A stretch of 64,000 nt of DNA from an uncultured Actinomyces sp. (lineage in GTDB: Bacteria; Actinomycetota; Actinomycetes; Actinomycetales; Actinomycetaceae): NCBI GenBank assembly GCA_900541895.1, contig UWSI01000001.1:112810-176809 (forward strand), given 5' to 3'. A program made the position numbers and the translations under genes. Positions 1-9,000 of this stretch are shown in pieces (position 1 is the stretch's first letter; each line of letters starts with the position of its first letter). The notes beneath the pieces were generated by a model. That model had not been told where the DNA came from and did no database searches. It was given only the letters and a program-made list of their open reading frames with translations.

Positions 1-264
1 TCGGCGAACCTTCTGGTCCCCATGGGTATGGGCCTAGCATCCACGGTATCGACAGGTGCCGCAGAGATCGCTATGGTCATTGCCCTCGGCTGCTCGCTGG
101 GCATGTGCCTACCGATTTCGACCCCTCCGAACGCGATTGCCTACTCAACAGGAACCACCCCGACAAAGGAAATGGCCATCGTTGGCATCATCGTCGGCGT
201 TGTCGGCATCATCCTTCTGTCCTTCGTCGCACCTTTAACTTGGGGTGCGATAGGGGTGATGTAG
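1..264 (+). CDS. DASS/SLC13-family anion transporter, C-terminal part (partial)
   Basis: The reading frame is open from base 1 to a TAG at 262-264, so the gene begins upstream of the window. The visible 87 residues hold two hydrophobic helices and the PISTPPNAIAYSTG block. In the divalent anion:Na+ symporter family this is the second SNT-type signature that helps form the carboxylate/Na+ site, and family members import succinate, malate, citrate or similar dicarboxylates across the cytoplasmic membrane. The next gene (sensor kinase) starts at the base after the stop, so the two are probably cotranscribed, which suggests the kinase responds to, or controls, carboxylate uptake. The substrate cannot be read from this fragment. 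Confidence 0.85.
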   Translation, partial: SANLLVPMGMGLASTVSTGAAEIAMVIALGCSLGMCLPISTPPNAIAYSTGTTPTKEMAIVGIIVGVVGIILLSFVAPLTWGAIGVM

Positions 265-2367
265 GTGTCTTTCCCCCCAGCCGAGGCCTCTTCCGCGAGC
301 GCACCTGGGCTTGCGCACGGGTGGACGCAAGGCCCTGCGCAAGGAGATGCTCAGATTCTTGAACGAACCGATGTCCGCAGTGGTGGGCACCGGGTGGGCT
401 ATCACATTCATGTCCTAGTAGTTGGGGATAATTCCCGCCAAATTGCCGCTCCTCTCACGCGCGATCTCACGCAGTCTTTCCCAAACCTCTGCTTTGATCG
501 CATCCAGGATCTCAACGATCTGGGCGTCTTCCTCGAGGACCTAGGGGATGATGACCATGTGGTCTTGGGAGTTGCAACCAGCGAGGTCCCCAATGTCGAT
601 GCCCTGATTGAATCTGCGCGCGCCTCCTCTCTCATGGCGTCGACACAGTGGATGCTCGTGAGCGACCAAGAAATTCATACCGACCTCGCGGTATGTACGG
701 AATCGGGACATTTAGCCTCGGTCGTGCGCTCCCCGTGGACAGTCCCCTTACTGTCCGGCCAGGCGTATTCAACCATGCGCCGTTACCTCGAGGAATGTGG
801 GTACTGCGGAGGAGAGATCCTCACTCTCATCCAGGGCGCGCCTTCTTTCGCGGTTCAAGGGCCTATCCTTGAAGGCCTAGATCTCAATGAGGCTCAGGTT
901 GTTCGCGAGTTACTTGAAGGTGTCGAGAGGGTCCTGGGGCCTCGGCCTCGGATCATTCTCCCAAGGGGAACTCACCTGCTGACGCAGGGCCACAGAGTCG
1001 AAGCGGTTCACCTGGTCCTCGAGGGGACGGTTTCGCTCCACCGCGACTCACGCCACGGCGAGGTCCTTGCCCACCTTGCGACCTCGGGCCCGCTCATTGG
1101 TCTTATTTCGCTTGCACGAGGCGAGAATGCTTTTTTTACCGCTTTGACGACAAGCGAAGCAACGGTGGTGCGTCTGACCACCGAACAGCTTCAGATCGCC
1201 TTGACGGAAGATCCATCAATTTCGACGGTTTTAACTGCGTTGGCAATTCGTTCACTGACGCGACGTCTCATGCGAGCCGAGGACCTTCATGTTGAAAATG
1301 CGATGTTGGCTGAAGACTTGGAGCGTCAAAAAGAAGAACTGGCGGCTACCTTGGAAGACCTGCGTGCAACGCGCGCAAAGCTTGTCGAAGGCGCGCGTTT
1401 TGCCATGCTCGGCGAACTCAGCGCTGGAATTGCCCACGAACTCAATAATCCCGTCACCGCCCTTTTGAGGGCGGCCGGGCATCTTCGCGAAGATACCGAG
1501 GACGTGGTTAGTTCACCCGAACCGGAGGCATGTCTCAAGGCGCTCAATTCTGCGATGGACCTTCCGCCCCTTTCAACCGCTCGCGAAAGGGAATTACAAA
1601 AGGAATTCTTGCCAATCCTTCACGATCGCAGCGTTATTCGGCAGCTGATCCGCGCGGGGCTGAGCGAGCGCGAGCAGGCGCAAAAGCTCGCAGATGATCC
1701 CAAGCAGCTGCTTGCCTTCCAGACAGGAGCTCGATTAGGAAGCTCCCTACGATCAGTCCTGGCATCTGGTGAGCGCATCATCGCACTCACGCAGTCATTA
1801 AAGGGCTACGCGCGCCCTGATGCCGATGAGCGCAAAGAGGTCGATGTTCGGCGCGGGATCGATGATGTACTGCGATTAACCTCGCACCGGGTTCACGGGA
1901 TTGATGTCGTCTGCGAATACGAGGATGTGGAGCCGGTCCTCGCCCACCCCAGCAAATTGCAGCAGGTCTGGACCAATCTCATTGTGAACGCGGCTGAAGC
2001 AATCGAGGACGAGGCCGCAGACCTCAAGGCGCGCGCAGAGGCCAGTCCGGCCTCGGGAATTCACCTTCCCGCGCGCGGCCATGACGAAGCGCGAATTACC
2101 ATCCGAGTAGCAATGGATGGAGATCAGGTCGAGGTCCAAATCAGTGATAACGGCCCCGGTATTGCACCCGAGGTTTTGGACCGTATTATGGAACCACATT
2201 TCACAACGAAGGCTGGCCGCGTGCGCTTCGGCTTGGGAATGGGCATGTCCATCGTCCACTCGATCATCGCTGATTTGGATGGGCGACTACTCATTGACTC
2301 TCACCCGGGATCCACTACGATACGGATCCTTATTCCAGCACACCATGTACACGAGGAGGAATCATGA
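265..2367 (+). CDS. Sensor histidine kinase with cyclic-nucleotide-binding-like domain
   Basis: 700 aa from a GTG directly after the transporter stop; GGGGTGAT just upstream can act as ribosome site. Order of parts: residues about 45-200 resemble a degenerate receiver-like alpha/beta fold; about 229-330 a cNMP-binding (Crp-like) beta roll; a coiled linker; a HisKA region with phospho-acceptor His391 in AHELNNP; an unusually long insertion of about 90 residues before the second DHp helix; a HATPase domain with an N-box near 570 (NLIVNAAEA), the G1 motif SDNGPGIA and the G2 motif FGLGMGM. There are no transmembrane segments, so it is a cytoplasmic kinase. The 4-nt ATGA overlap with the response regulator makes these a cognate pair. 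The ligand is unknown; Crp-like domains also bind other small molecules or act purely structurally. Confidence 0.88.
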   Translation: MSFPPAEASSASAPGLAHGWTQGPAQGDAQILERTDVRSGGHRVGYHIHVLVVGDNSRQIAAPLTRDLTQSFPNLCFDRIQDLNDLGVFLEDLGDDDHVVLGVATSEVPNVDALIESARASSLMASTQWMLVSDQEIHTDLAVCTESGHLASVVRSPWTVPLLSGQAYSTMRRYLEECGYCGGEILTLIQGAPSFAVQGPILEGLDLNEAQVVRELLEGVERVLGPRPRIILPRGTHLLTQGHRVEAVHLVLEGTVSLHRDSRHGEVLAHLATSGPLIGLISLARGENAFFTALTTSEATVVRLTTEQLQIALTEDPSISTVLTALAIRSLTRRLMRAEDLHVENAMLAEDLERQKEELAATLEDLRATRAKLVEGARFAMLGELSAGIAHELNNPVTALLRAAGHLREDTEDVVSSPEPEACLKALNSAMDLPPLSTARERELQKEFLPILHDRSVIRQLIRAGLSEREQAQKLADDPKQLLAFQTGARLGSSLRSVLASGERIIALTQSLKGYARPDADERKEVDVRRGIDDVLRLTSHRVHGIDVVCEYEDVEPVLAHPSKLQQVWTNLIVNAAEAIEDEAADLKARAEASPASGIHLPARGHDEARITIRVAMDGDQVEVQISDNGPGIAPEVLDRIMEPHFTTKAGRVRFGLGMGMSIVHSIIADLDGRLLIDSHPGSTTIRILIPAHHVHEEES

Positions 2368-2834
2368 CGCTGACCATTTTGTCCCTCGAAGACGAGGCCG
2401 ATATTCGTCAGGCGCTAGAACGTGACCTTGAGGAATTCGACGGTCGCGTCCGTTTGGAATTGGCAGAAGACGCCTCCGATGCGTGGAGCGTTATCGACGA
2501 AATCAACTCGGACGGGGATGAGCTCGCCCTGGTCCTCTCCGATCATCGCCTACCGGGAAAGTCGGGTGTCGATTTCCTTGTTGAGCTGACAGCAGACCCA
2601 CGGTTTAGTTCGACTCGCACGGTGTTGGTCACGGGACAGGCCGATCAAAGCGACACCATCAAGGCGCTGAACCAAGCCGGTTTGGATTACTACATTGCCA
2701 AGCCTTGGGATCCACAAACGCTTCGAAACGTTGTCCGAGAGCAGCTCACTGACTATGTGCTTGAGACCGGAATCGACCCTCTTCCCTACATGCCCATACT
2801 CGACGCAGTTCGAATCATGGAATCGATTCGGTAG
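2364..2834 (+). CDS. Receiver-only response regulator
   Basis: 156 aa, overlapping the kinase gene by 4 nt (ATGA), with a GGAGG ribosome site. It is a single REC domain: acidic pair Asp10/Glu11, phospho-acceptor Asp60 in LSDHRLPG, Thr90 in VLVTGQ, Lys113 in AKPWD. After the receiver comes only a helical tail of about 35 residues (REQLTDYVLETG...), with no DNA-binding output domain. It probably signals by protein-protein contact, with a further regulator or with the kinase itself. A strong hairpin follows 13 nt after the stop and ends the operon. Confidence 0.88.
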   Translation: MTLTILSLEDEADIRQALERDLEEFDGRVRLELAEDASDAWSVIDEINSDGDELALVLSDHRLPGKSGVDFLVELTADPRFSSTRTVLVTGQADQSDTIKALNQAGLDYYIAKPWDPQTLRNVVREQLTDYVLETGIDPLPYMPILDAVRIMESIR

Positions 2835-2846
2835 CGAAATAAACTG

Positions 2847-2884
2847 AAGTGCCCCGGTTGGAGATGCGTTCAACCGGGGCACTT
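2847..2884. terminator. Bidirectional terminator hairpin
   Basis: Perfect 14-bp stem (AAGTGCCCCGGTTG at 2847-2860 with its complement at 2871-2884, loop GAGATGCGTT). It sits between the convergent response-regulator and surface-protein genes and can serve both. Confidence 0.85.
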
Positions 2885-2892
2885 GCTTGTTG

Positions 2893-5664
2893 TCAGTGTC
2901 TTCTACGAATCAGCAGGGCAGCGCCAGCACCCAGCACAATTGCCAGTGCCGCCGCAGGAATCCACCACCAGCGTGGGACTTGCGACACGGTTGATTCGCC
3001 GGCCTCATCATTGCTCAGCTGAGCTGCTTGAGCTGCAGAATCTGAATCAGCAGCCGGACTTTCACTGACCGTCGGAGTGCTCGTTGGCTCTGCTGAGGCA
3101 GCCAATGGGACAGCCCCGCCGCCACCGCTTACTCCCCCAAGAACGCGTCGGGAACCCGAAGAGTTAGAGCGCGAGCCGAGCAAGCGTTCACCCGCACTCA
3201 CTTGCCCCAGAGTATTGCTCGGTGGGGTCGTAGTCGTTTGAGCGTCTGGCTGAGCCGCTGGGGTTTCCGAGAGCTTTGGATCTGCAGCCGAAGGACTCGC
3301 CGCAGGAGTGGGCGCAGATTCTGTCGAGGCAGGTGTCGGAGCACTTGTTTGATCCGGCGTTGGCGCCGGTGCTACTGAGGGAGTGTCTACTGAGGGACTG
3401 GGCGAAGGAATCGGCTGCTCAGAGGGCTGTTCACTTGAGGGCGCGGGCGTGGGGACCGCGGCCTCGTGAACGGATACGTTCCAGCTCACCGGTGCAGCGA
3501 TCTCTTTGTCTCCATCGAGCGCACGAATCTGTAGTCGATAGTGACCGGGGCGCGAGAACACCCAGTTTGCGTGCATGTGAGTCGGCGAGTCAGTGTGAAT
3601 GAGCGACTTTGCGGGGTCTGCAGAGTCGACCATGATATTTGCCGGGCCACCGAAGGTTCCTCCCTGGAAGAAGGAAACTCTCGAATCCTTCGGAGATTCC
3701 ACGACCTTCAGCTCATAATCGATTCCCTTGGGGAATTGAGAATAGTCGATACCTTCCGTGCTAACCCCAGGCCAGACGATGTCGGGATTTTGAGTTTCAG
3801 GAAGCACATAGCTGGATTCGCCAATTGCGCCCAGAACGTCATAACTGGGATCAGAGAGGCTCTGAGGACGGGTGAAGCGCGCGTTGACACCGACCTTCCA
3901 CGTTACTGAATCTATTGCACGCATGACTGAGGTCTTCTCTCCCGTTAGGGAATCATCCTTCAGCACCAGTGAGTAGTTCGTGGGGGCGCCAGAATCCACG
4001 CGAAGACGCAGATCCATATGGCCGCGTGCGAGTTCGACCGGATTGGTCTTCAGGGCATCAGCCGCGTGATCGTTACTGGTATCAGGAATATTTGGTGCGG
4101 GAGAAGGCGTCGGCGCCGGAGAAGGAAGCAACGGTTCACTGGTTGGTGCGGGAGCCGGTTCAGCAGGGCTGCCACCCGGCCACATCTTCAACTTCAGATC
4201 CATTCCGAATGAGGAGGATAGCTCCACATCTTCCTGCGCCTTCGTGGTCATGGATGCCAAAGACTTGGGGTGCGGGCGAACACTAAATTTCATGTACATG
4301 GGCTGCCCCATGCAGGCACCCAAATCTTGCTGCTGAATATCAATTCCCCCCTTTCCAAGAGTGCCTTCAATGGCACACCAAGGGGAAAAGTCATATTCGC
4401 TTTCGAAGAACTCAACCTTATAGGCAGCACGCAATTCGGGGTCGTCAGCCTGGACCTGAACTGTGTACTGGTCTTCGCTTCCTTCCTTACGGATATAGGA
4501 GACATGAACGCCCGGGCGCGAGACTGAAATCTGCGCGGGATCCCAAACGGGACTCGGATCCGGATTAGAAGGCTCTATGATGACCGAACTCGCTCGGGTG
4601 ACACGCACCTGCGCACGGTCGCGCTGAGAGAAGGCCTGAGGCGTCGATGCCCAGCGCGCACTACCGCTTCCAGCCTCGGGAATAAAGACCGCCTGAACCA
4701 GCGCATCATCGTCACCCAGAAGTTCACGCACCTGCGCTTTCCCGTCAACCACGGGTTCTTCGGTGAGGAAGTATCCGTTGACGGTCAACCAGAGGCGACC
4801 GCGATCTGTTGAGTGACCACTATTGAAGGTGATCTCAGTCAGGTGCTGGTCTCCGGGGTGTTCACGCTGCGAGTTGGGAGCAAGCGTCAACGAGGGCTGC
4901 GCCTGAACGCCATCGCTGCGCTGTGCCTGTGCAGCAGCAAATGCCTGGTGAATATCTGTGATGCTTCCGGAAGAGGGGTTAGATCCACCGACCTGCCAGG
5001 TCAGCGACTGGATGGGCGAGGTGTAGATCGTTTTCCCATCGATCGAACGAGCATTCACACGGAAGCGCGCTTGGTAGCGCCCCGGTTGTGTGAAGGTCGT
5101 GAAAAGGTGCGTGTGACGCGGGTTGTAGACCGATCGATAGGCGATATCGTGGCTCGACAGGAAACGCGACACCGAGTCTCCGTGATCGATAAACATCTCC
5201 ATCCGGCCCGGACCGTCAACATTAATCAGGTCTAGGGTATAGGTGCTTCCATCAAATTCATCAGGCGCTGCCCATTCAACAGAGGAGTCTGCGCCGAGGC
5301 CCGCCCAAATTGGAGTGTTGTTGGGACCAGGGTTTTGCGGGGCTGCGTTGAGGACTGAATGCTCAGGACCAAGGAAGGCGAGGTCAGGACGCTTTTCAGG
5401 GATCTCTAATTGATACTTCGCTTCTTGCGCTCCGCTGCCCGCCCAGGCTTTAGGAAGCCAGAGAACGGTCTTTTCCATCGGCATATTGATGGTGTTCATC
5501 GTGAAACTATGCGTATCCGCATGCCAGATTGGAATGGGGGCATCGACGTGTTGACCGGTAACGACCCATTCGGCATCGCGATCAGGCCCAGCCCATGCGA
5601 GCTGGGGCATAAGGGCAATGGTCAGGGCTAGGGCTCCGGTAGAAATGATCCTCTTTACTCTCAT
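2893..5664 (-). CDS. Choice-of-anchor M type surface protein (TIGR03769-like repeats)
   Basis: About 923 aa. The longest frame starts at a GTG at 5682, but MRVKR at 5664 gives a clean signal peptide (MRVKRIISTGALALTIALMPQLAWA) and fits a near-leaderless transcript, so it is preferred. Two copies of an actinobacterial surface domain are visible, each ending in an H-x-H...W/F...PG-Y signature (RHTHLFTTFTQPGRYQ near residue 200 and THMHANWVFSRPGHYR about 500 residues later). A long Pro/Ser/Thr linker and a C-terminal WWWIPAAAL...LIRRRH transmembrane anchor follow; there is no LPXTG. In other Actinobacteria this family sits beside Zn/Mn ABC transporters; none is in this window. Inferred role: exported metal (zinc?) acquisition or sensing protein, supported by the Zur-like box. 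Confidence 0.82.
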   Translation of the reverse strand: MRVKRIISTGALALTIALMPQLAWAGPDRDAEWVVTGQHVDAPIPIWHADTHSFTMNTINMPMEKTVLWLPKAWAGSGAQEAKYQLEIPEKRPDLAFLGPEHSVLNAAPQNPGPNNTPIWAGLGADSSVEWAAPDEFDGSTYTLDLINVDGPGRMEMFIDHGDSVSRFLSSHDIAYRSVYNPRHTHLFTTFTQPGRYQARFRVNARSIDGKTIYTSPIQSLTWQVGGSNPSSGSITDIHQAFAAAQAQRSDGVQAQPSLTLAPNSQREHPGDQHLTEITFNSGHSTDRGRLWLTVNGYFLTEEPVVDGKAQVRELLGDDDALVQAVFIPEAGSGSARWASTPQAFSQRDRAQVRVTRASSVIIEPSNPDPSPVWDPAQISVSRPGVHVSYIRKEGSEDQYTVQVQADDPELRAAYKVEFFESEYDFSPWCAIEGTLGKGGIDIQQQDLGACMGQPMYMKFSVRPHPKSLASMTTKAQEDVELSSSFGMDLKLKMWPGGSPAEPAPAPTSEPLLPSPAPTPSPAPNIPDTSNDHAADALKTNPVELARGHMDLRLRVDSGAPTNYSLVLKDDSLTGEKTSVMRAIDSVTWKVGVNARFTRPQSLSDPSYDVLGAIGESSYVLPETQNPDIVWPGVSTEGIDYSQFPKGIDYELKVVESPKDSRVSFFQGGTFGGPANIMVDSADPAKSLIHTDSPTHMHANWVFSRPGHYRLQIRALDGDKEIAAPVSWNVSVHEAAVPTPAPSSEQPSEQPIPSPSPSVDTPSVAPAPTPDQTSAPTPASTESAPTPAASPSAADPKLSETPAAQPDAQTTTTPPSNTLGQVSAGERLLGSRSNSSGSRRVLGGVSGGGGAVPLAASAEPTSTPTVSESPAADSDSAAQAAQLSNDEAGESTVSQVPRWWWIPAAALAIVLGAGAALLIRRRH

Positions 5665-5704
5665 AATGAGAATCATTATCACAAAAGAAGTATGTGAGCG
5701 TCAA
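5663..5704 (-). promoter_or_regulatory. Promoter with overlapping Zur/Fur-like palindrome
   Basis: Reading on the minus strand: TTGACG (-35, 5704-5699), 18-bp spacer, GATAAT (-10, 5680-5675). The -10 lies inside a perfect palindrome ATAATGA-GAA-TCATTAT (5663-5679), very close to the AT-rich Zur/Fur family boxes of Actinobacteria. The expected transcription start falls about 0-5 nt before the ATG at 5664, and no Shine-Dalgarno sequence exists, so the mRNA is essentially leaderless. A bound repressor would cover the -10, the start site and the start codon. Confidence 0.7.
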
Positions 5705-5727
5705 TTCCTCCCTGAGCACACAAAACA

Positions 5728-6498
5728 CTACATATGCGGAAGCAAGCGCATGACGCGGCGCGTGACCCAACGCGGCGCAACTCGCATTGCAGCCATTGCC
5801 ACCTTGTAGACCGGCGTGGGAGTCACCAATACCTGACCGCGTCGCATCGCAGCCAAAGCCTCGGTCACGACCTGTTCTGAGGTTGCCCACAACAAGTGAG
5901 GCGCTGCGGACATGTCGACGCCTGCGGCCTCGAAAAAGTTCGTGTGCACCGGTCCAGGGCATACTGCTGTCACGGTGACGCCACTGCCCCGAAGTTCCTC
6001 CGATAGCCCCTCACTGAATGCACGAATCCACGCCTTATGCGCGCTATACGTCCCCGCGCCAGTCTCTGATGCAACCGAGGAAATATTGATGATGGCTCCC
6101 CGTCCACGCGCACGCATGGCCTTGCATGCAGCATAGGAAAGAACCATGGGCGCACGAACCATAACATCCAGAGCGTTTTCTTCGGCCTCAATGGCGTTAT
6201 CGATAAATGAGCACCCCAGTGCAAAACCAGCGTTATTCACCAACAAACCAACGGGCGATTGCTCATCTGACAAACGCTGAGCAACACGCTCAACATCACC
6301 AGCAACGCCTAGATCAGCAACGATCACTTCCGCATTGACTCCAGCGATCTGATGCAAATCCTCAGCGAGCTTACGCAGCTTCTCTTCGCGCCGCGCCACG
6401 AGGACCAGGTCGTGATGAGCCGCTGCTAGCTGCCAGCAAAATTCTTCGCCAATACCCGAGGTTGCTCCGGTCACAAGTGCGATACCCATGGCCATCAT
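5728..6498 (-). CDS. Short-chain dehydrogenase/reductase (SDR family)
   Basis: About 256 aa, classical SDR. Motifs: TGATSGIG cofactor loop, NNAG (LLVNNAGF), catalytic Ser in INISSV, and Tyr and Lys in TYSAHKA; residues of the VARREEK type after beta-2 favour NADP(H). A C-terminal extension with basic/aromatic residues (RWVTRRVMRLLPHM) resembles DltE/YqjQ-like SDRs. Frame-compatible starts lie at 6540, 6498, 6495 and 6489; 6498 is chosen because AAAGG lies 8 nt upstream and it clears the divergent xth promoter. The substrate is unknown. It runs toward the surface-protein gene, which has its own promoter. Confidence 0.85.
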   Translation of the reverse strand: MMAMGIALVTGATSGIGEEFCWQLAAAHHDLVLVARREEKLRKLAEDLHQIAGVNAEVIVADLGVAGDVERVAQRLSDEQSPVGLLVNNAGFALGCSFIDNAIEAEENALDVMVRAPMVLSYAACKAMRARGRGAIINISSVASETGAGTYSAHKAWIRAFSEGLSEELRGSGVTVTAVCPGPVHTNFFEAAGVDMSAAPHLLWATSEQVVTEALAAMRRGQVLVTPTPVYKVAMAAMRVAPRWVTRRVMRLLPHM

Positions 6499-6514
6499 CT
6501 TAACGACCTTTGCG

Positions 6515-6530
6515 TATGCTGGATTGCATG
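6515..6530 (+). promoter_or_regulatory. -10 box of a leaderless promoter for exonuclease III
   Basis: TATGCT at 6515-6520 followed by 7 nt and the ATG at 6528. With a start site 6-7 nt after the -10, translation would begin at the mRNA 5' end. No Shine-Dalgarno is present. Confidence 0.5.
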
Positions 6531-7313
6531 AGGCTTGCAACTTGGAACGTTAACTCAATTCGTACACGCGTCGACCGCGTCATCGCTTTCCTTGAGCGCG
6601 CCAATATCGACGTCTTGGCAATGCAGGAAATTAAGTGCAAGCCCGAGCAATTCCCAGTTGAAGCCTTCGAGGCCGCCGGTTACCAGGTGATCATGCACGG
6701 CCTGAACCAGTGGAATGGCGTCGCTATCGCCTCGCGCCTCCCGATCGTTTCACACGAGGTGAATTTCCCGGGACAACCTGCCTTCGGTGACCCCGCAGTT
6801 GTCGAGGCCCGCGCTCTGGGCGTCACAGTACGTGACGGCGACCAAGAAGTGACAACGTGGAGCCTCTACGTTCCGAACGGACGCGAGCTCGACCATCCGC
6901 ACTACTCCTACAAGCTCGAATGGCTCAAAGCCCTACTCACAGTTGGAGATTCTTGGCTTGAAGAAAAACGCCAAATTGCACTGGTTGGCGACTGGAATAT
7001 CGCACCCTACGATCATGACGTTTGGGATGTAACCGCTTTCGAAGGTCAGACACACGTCTCCCCTGCCGAACGAGATGCCTTTTTCGCTTTCGCTCAACAC
7101 GGCTGGGAAGAGGTTACCCGCGAGCGCGTCGATCAATACACCTACTGGGACTACCAGAAACTTCGCTTCCCCAAAAATGAGGGAATGCGCATCGACTTTA
7201 TCTACGCCTCGCCCGAGCTTGCGCAACGCGTCACCGCAGCAGAAATTGATCGTGACGAACGCAAGGGAAAGGGCGCTTCTGATCACGTTCCCGTGATCAT
7301 TGACCTCGCATAG
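6528..7313 (+). CDS. xthA: Exodeoxyribonuclease III / AP endonuclease
   Basis: 261 aa beginning MRLATWNVNSIRTR, the canonical ExoIII N-terminus; an upstream in-frame ATG at 6510 would add six atypical residues. Signature residues: metal-binding Glu in AMQEIKC, GDWNIAP (catalytic Asp/Asn pair), a PKNEGMRIDFIYAS segment and the terminal ASDHVPV with catalytic Asp-His. The enzyme cleaves the backbone 5' of abasic sites in base-excision repair and trims 3' blocking groups. The last 17 nt overlap the convergent serine hydrolase gene. Confidence 0.95.
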   Translation: MRLATWNVNSIRTRVDRVIAFLERANIDVLAMQEIKCKPEQFPVEAFEAAGYQVIMHGLNQWNGVAIASRLPIVSHEVNFPGQPAFGDPAVVEARALGVTVRDGDQEVTTWSLYVPNGRELDHPHYSYKLEWLKALLTVGDSWLEEKRQIALVGDWNIAPYDHDVWDVTAFEGQTHVSPAERDAFFAFAQHGWEEVTRERVDQYTYWDYQKLRFPKNEGMRIDFIYASPELAQRVTAAEIDRDERKGKGASDHVPVIIDLA

Positions 7314-8103
7314 CGTGCAGGATTTCCTCGTTCAGGGCGCTCCAATTGTCGTGGTGCCACGGCCCAAAAGGCTTTTCGCCAAGAAAAACCGCGCGTTCAC
7401 CTGAAAGCGGATCAACCCACAGGAATGATCCAGCCTGCCCAAAGTGACCGAAAGTTGCCGCAGACGACTGGGGCGAAGTCCAGTGGGGATTCTTTTCTCC
7501 CTTAATTTCACACCCCAATCCCCACGGACAGGGACGATAGTTCCCATACCCGGGGACAATCCCAGTCAGTTCAGGGAAGTGAACACTCCGTGCACTGGAC
7601 GCGAGCTCGCTTGATACCAGAGTCGGATGGGCAAGTTCGCGAGCAAACACCATCAGGTCAGCTGCATTCGCACGGCCCGAATAGGCCGGCGAACCTTCAA
7701 TCTCTACGCTCGCCAGCCCCAAAGGCTCACTGACGCTTTCTTCAATCCAGCGAGAAATCGGGCTTCCCGTCGCTTCTTCAAGCATCTGTCCGGCAACTTC
7801 AATTCCCGCATTTGAGTAGATTCGCCGCTCCCCTGGTGCACGTTGCAGGTGCGCCTCGTTCATCGCCATTCCCGAGGCATGCGAGAGCAGGTGCTCAAGC
7901 GTCACTCCCGGGAAGGGAGCGGGCGCATCCAAAGTAATGAGACCCCGAGAAATCGCAACCAGCGCGGACCACGCGGTGAAAAGTTTGGTGACCGAGGCCA
8001 GAGGGAAAACTTCCTGAGGATCCCCCCAGCTCAGCGAGCTACCGCCGTCACTTTCAGCACAAATCGCAGCCTGGAAGGGAATCGAGGAAAACTCTGGAGA
8101 CAT
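7297..8103 (-). CDS. Serine hydrolase, beta-lactamase/penicillin-binding-like fold
   Basis: 268 aa. Class C beta-lactamase/esterase signatures: SxxK as SVTK near residue 37, YxN as YSN near residue 95, and an HFGQAGS segment near residue 220 in place of the KTG box. There is no signal peptide, so it is cytoplasmic or exported by another route. Members are esterases, D-aminopeptidases or carboxypeptidases; the substrate cannot be read. It starts 10 nt after the TetR regulator stop on the same strand, so the two are likely cotranscribed. It overlaps the 3' end of xthA tail to tail. Confidence 0.83.
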   Translation of the reverse strand: MSPEFSSIPFQAAICAESDGGSSLSWGDPQEVFPLASVTKLFTAWSALVAISRGLITLDAPAPFPGVTLEHLLSHASGMAMNEAHLQRAPGERRIYSNAGIEVAGQMLEEATGSPISRWIEESVSEPLGLASVEIEGSPAYSGRANAADLMVFARELAHPTLVSSELASSARSVHFPELTGIVPGYGNYRPCPWGLGCEIKGEKNPHWTSPQSSAATFGHFGQAGSFLWVDPLSGERAVFLGEKPFGPWHHDNWSALNEEILHAMRGQ

Positions 8104-8113
8104 CGCTCGTACG

Positions 8114-8887
8114 TCAGTTCTGAGCGCTGGAGTACTCCACCAGGAGCTGCTGGAAGGGCGCCGCTGCCTTACGTGGAATCATCGATCCAAGCGCGAGAAG
8201 CTGCTCAGCGCTATAACGCAATTCCCGAACCGCGAAGGCCAGGTACTTAATGATGAGTTCACGGCTATCAAGACGCTCGCCGTCCCAACCACCGAGGATC
8301 ACCATTCCGTACCAGCGCTCGACAAGCCTGCGAGTATCCACCGGATTCTCGGGATCATAATCGGGCATCTCCTTGGCCAGTTTCTCAAGGAGCTGAAGCA
8401 TCGCATCAACTCGATATGAGAAATGATCATGGGCCGGATGGCTCTCGTTTACAGACTCAACGGTAAAAACTCGATCCAGATCAGTCATGACCTGGTTGTC
8501 GGAGGCTGCAGCAAGGCGCAGGTGCGCAGCGATCCACTCATTCATCGTCGCAACTTTTGCGCCGCGTTCTTCAAGGATCGGATCGCCGGGAGTACCATCT
8601 TCCATTTCGGCAGTCACAACCTCAACATCGAAAATACCGAAAGCCTCTTCGAAAGCTTCGATAACGTTCAGGACCAGAGCATCCTTCGTCGGGAAGTGAT
8701 ACATCACGGTCGGATGGGAAACGCCGATTTCTTCAGCAAGATCTCGCAGAGAAAAACCGTAGTAGCCGCGCATGGACAACAACTGCGTTGCCCCGCGAAT
8801 AATCGTTGTCCGGGTGGAACGTCCAACGGAGTAGCTACCTCGCTTCTTACGGGCGGGACCCGCTTGCGAATTTTCGTCTTCGCTCAC
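8114..8887 (-). CDS. TetR-family transcriptional regulator
   Basis: About 257 aa. The GTG at 8887 is preferred because AAGGAGG lies five nt before it; the longer ATG frame from 8902 would swallow that ribosome site. A basic tail leads into a TetR helix-turn-helix (residues about 30-75: TRTTIIRGATQLLSMRGYYG, then SLRDLAEEIGVSHPTVMYHF). The ligand-binding half is helical and carries no recognisable ligand motif. It is the first gene of a probable two-gene unit with the serine hydrolase; its target is likely its own promoter. Confidence 0.87.
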   Translation of the reverse strand: MSEDENSQAGPARKKRGSYSVGRSTRTTIIRGATQLLSMRGYYGFSLRDLAEEIGVSHPTVMYHFPTKDALVLNVIEAFEEAFGIFDVEVVTAEMEDGTPGDPILEERGAKVATMNEWIAAHLRLAAASDNQVMTDLDRVFTVESVNESHPAHDHFSYRVDAMLQLLEKLAKEMPDYDPENPVDTRRLVERWYGMVILGGWDGERLDSRELIIKYLAFAVRELRYSAEQLLALGSMIPRKAAAPFQQLLVEYSSAQN

Positions 8888-8950
8888 GGCTACCTCCTTC
8901 ATTCTTCAGTTCTGCTCTGTTGGGTGGGGATAACTCTTAAAGTCTAAGCG

Positions 8951-8987
8951 AAAATGCGGGTGGTGCGAAATTATTCGCACCACCCGC
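8951..8987 (-). terminator. Rho-independent terminator of clpB
   Basis: Perfect 14-bp stem (8956-8969 with 8974-8987, loop ATTA); on the minus strand it is followed by TTTT. It lies 14 nt after the clpB stop. Confidence 0.85.
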
Positions 8988-9000
8988 AAGTCGCTACCGA

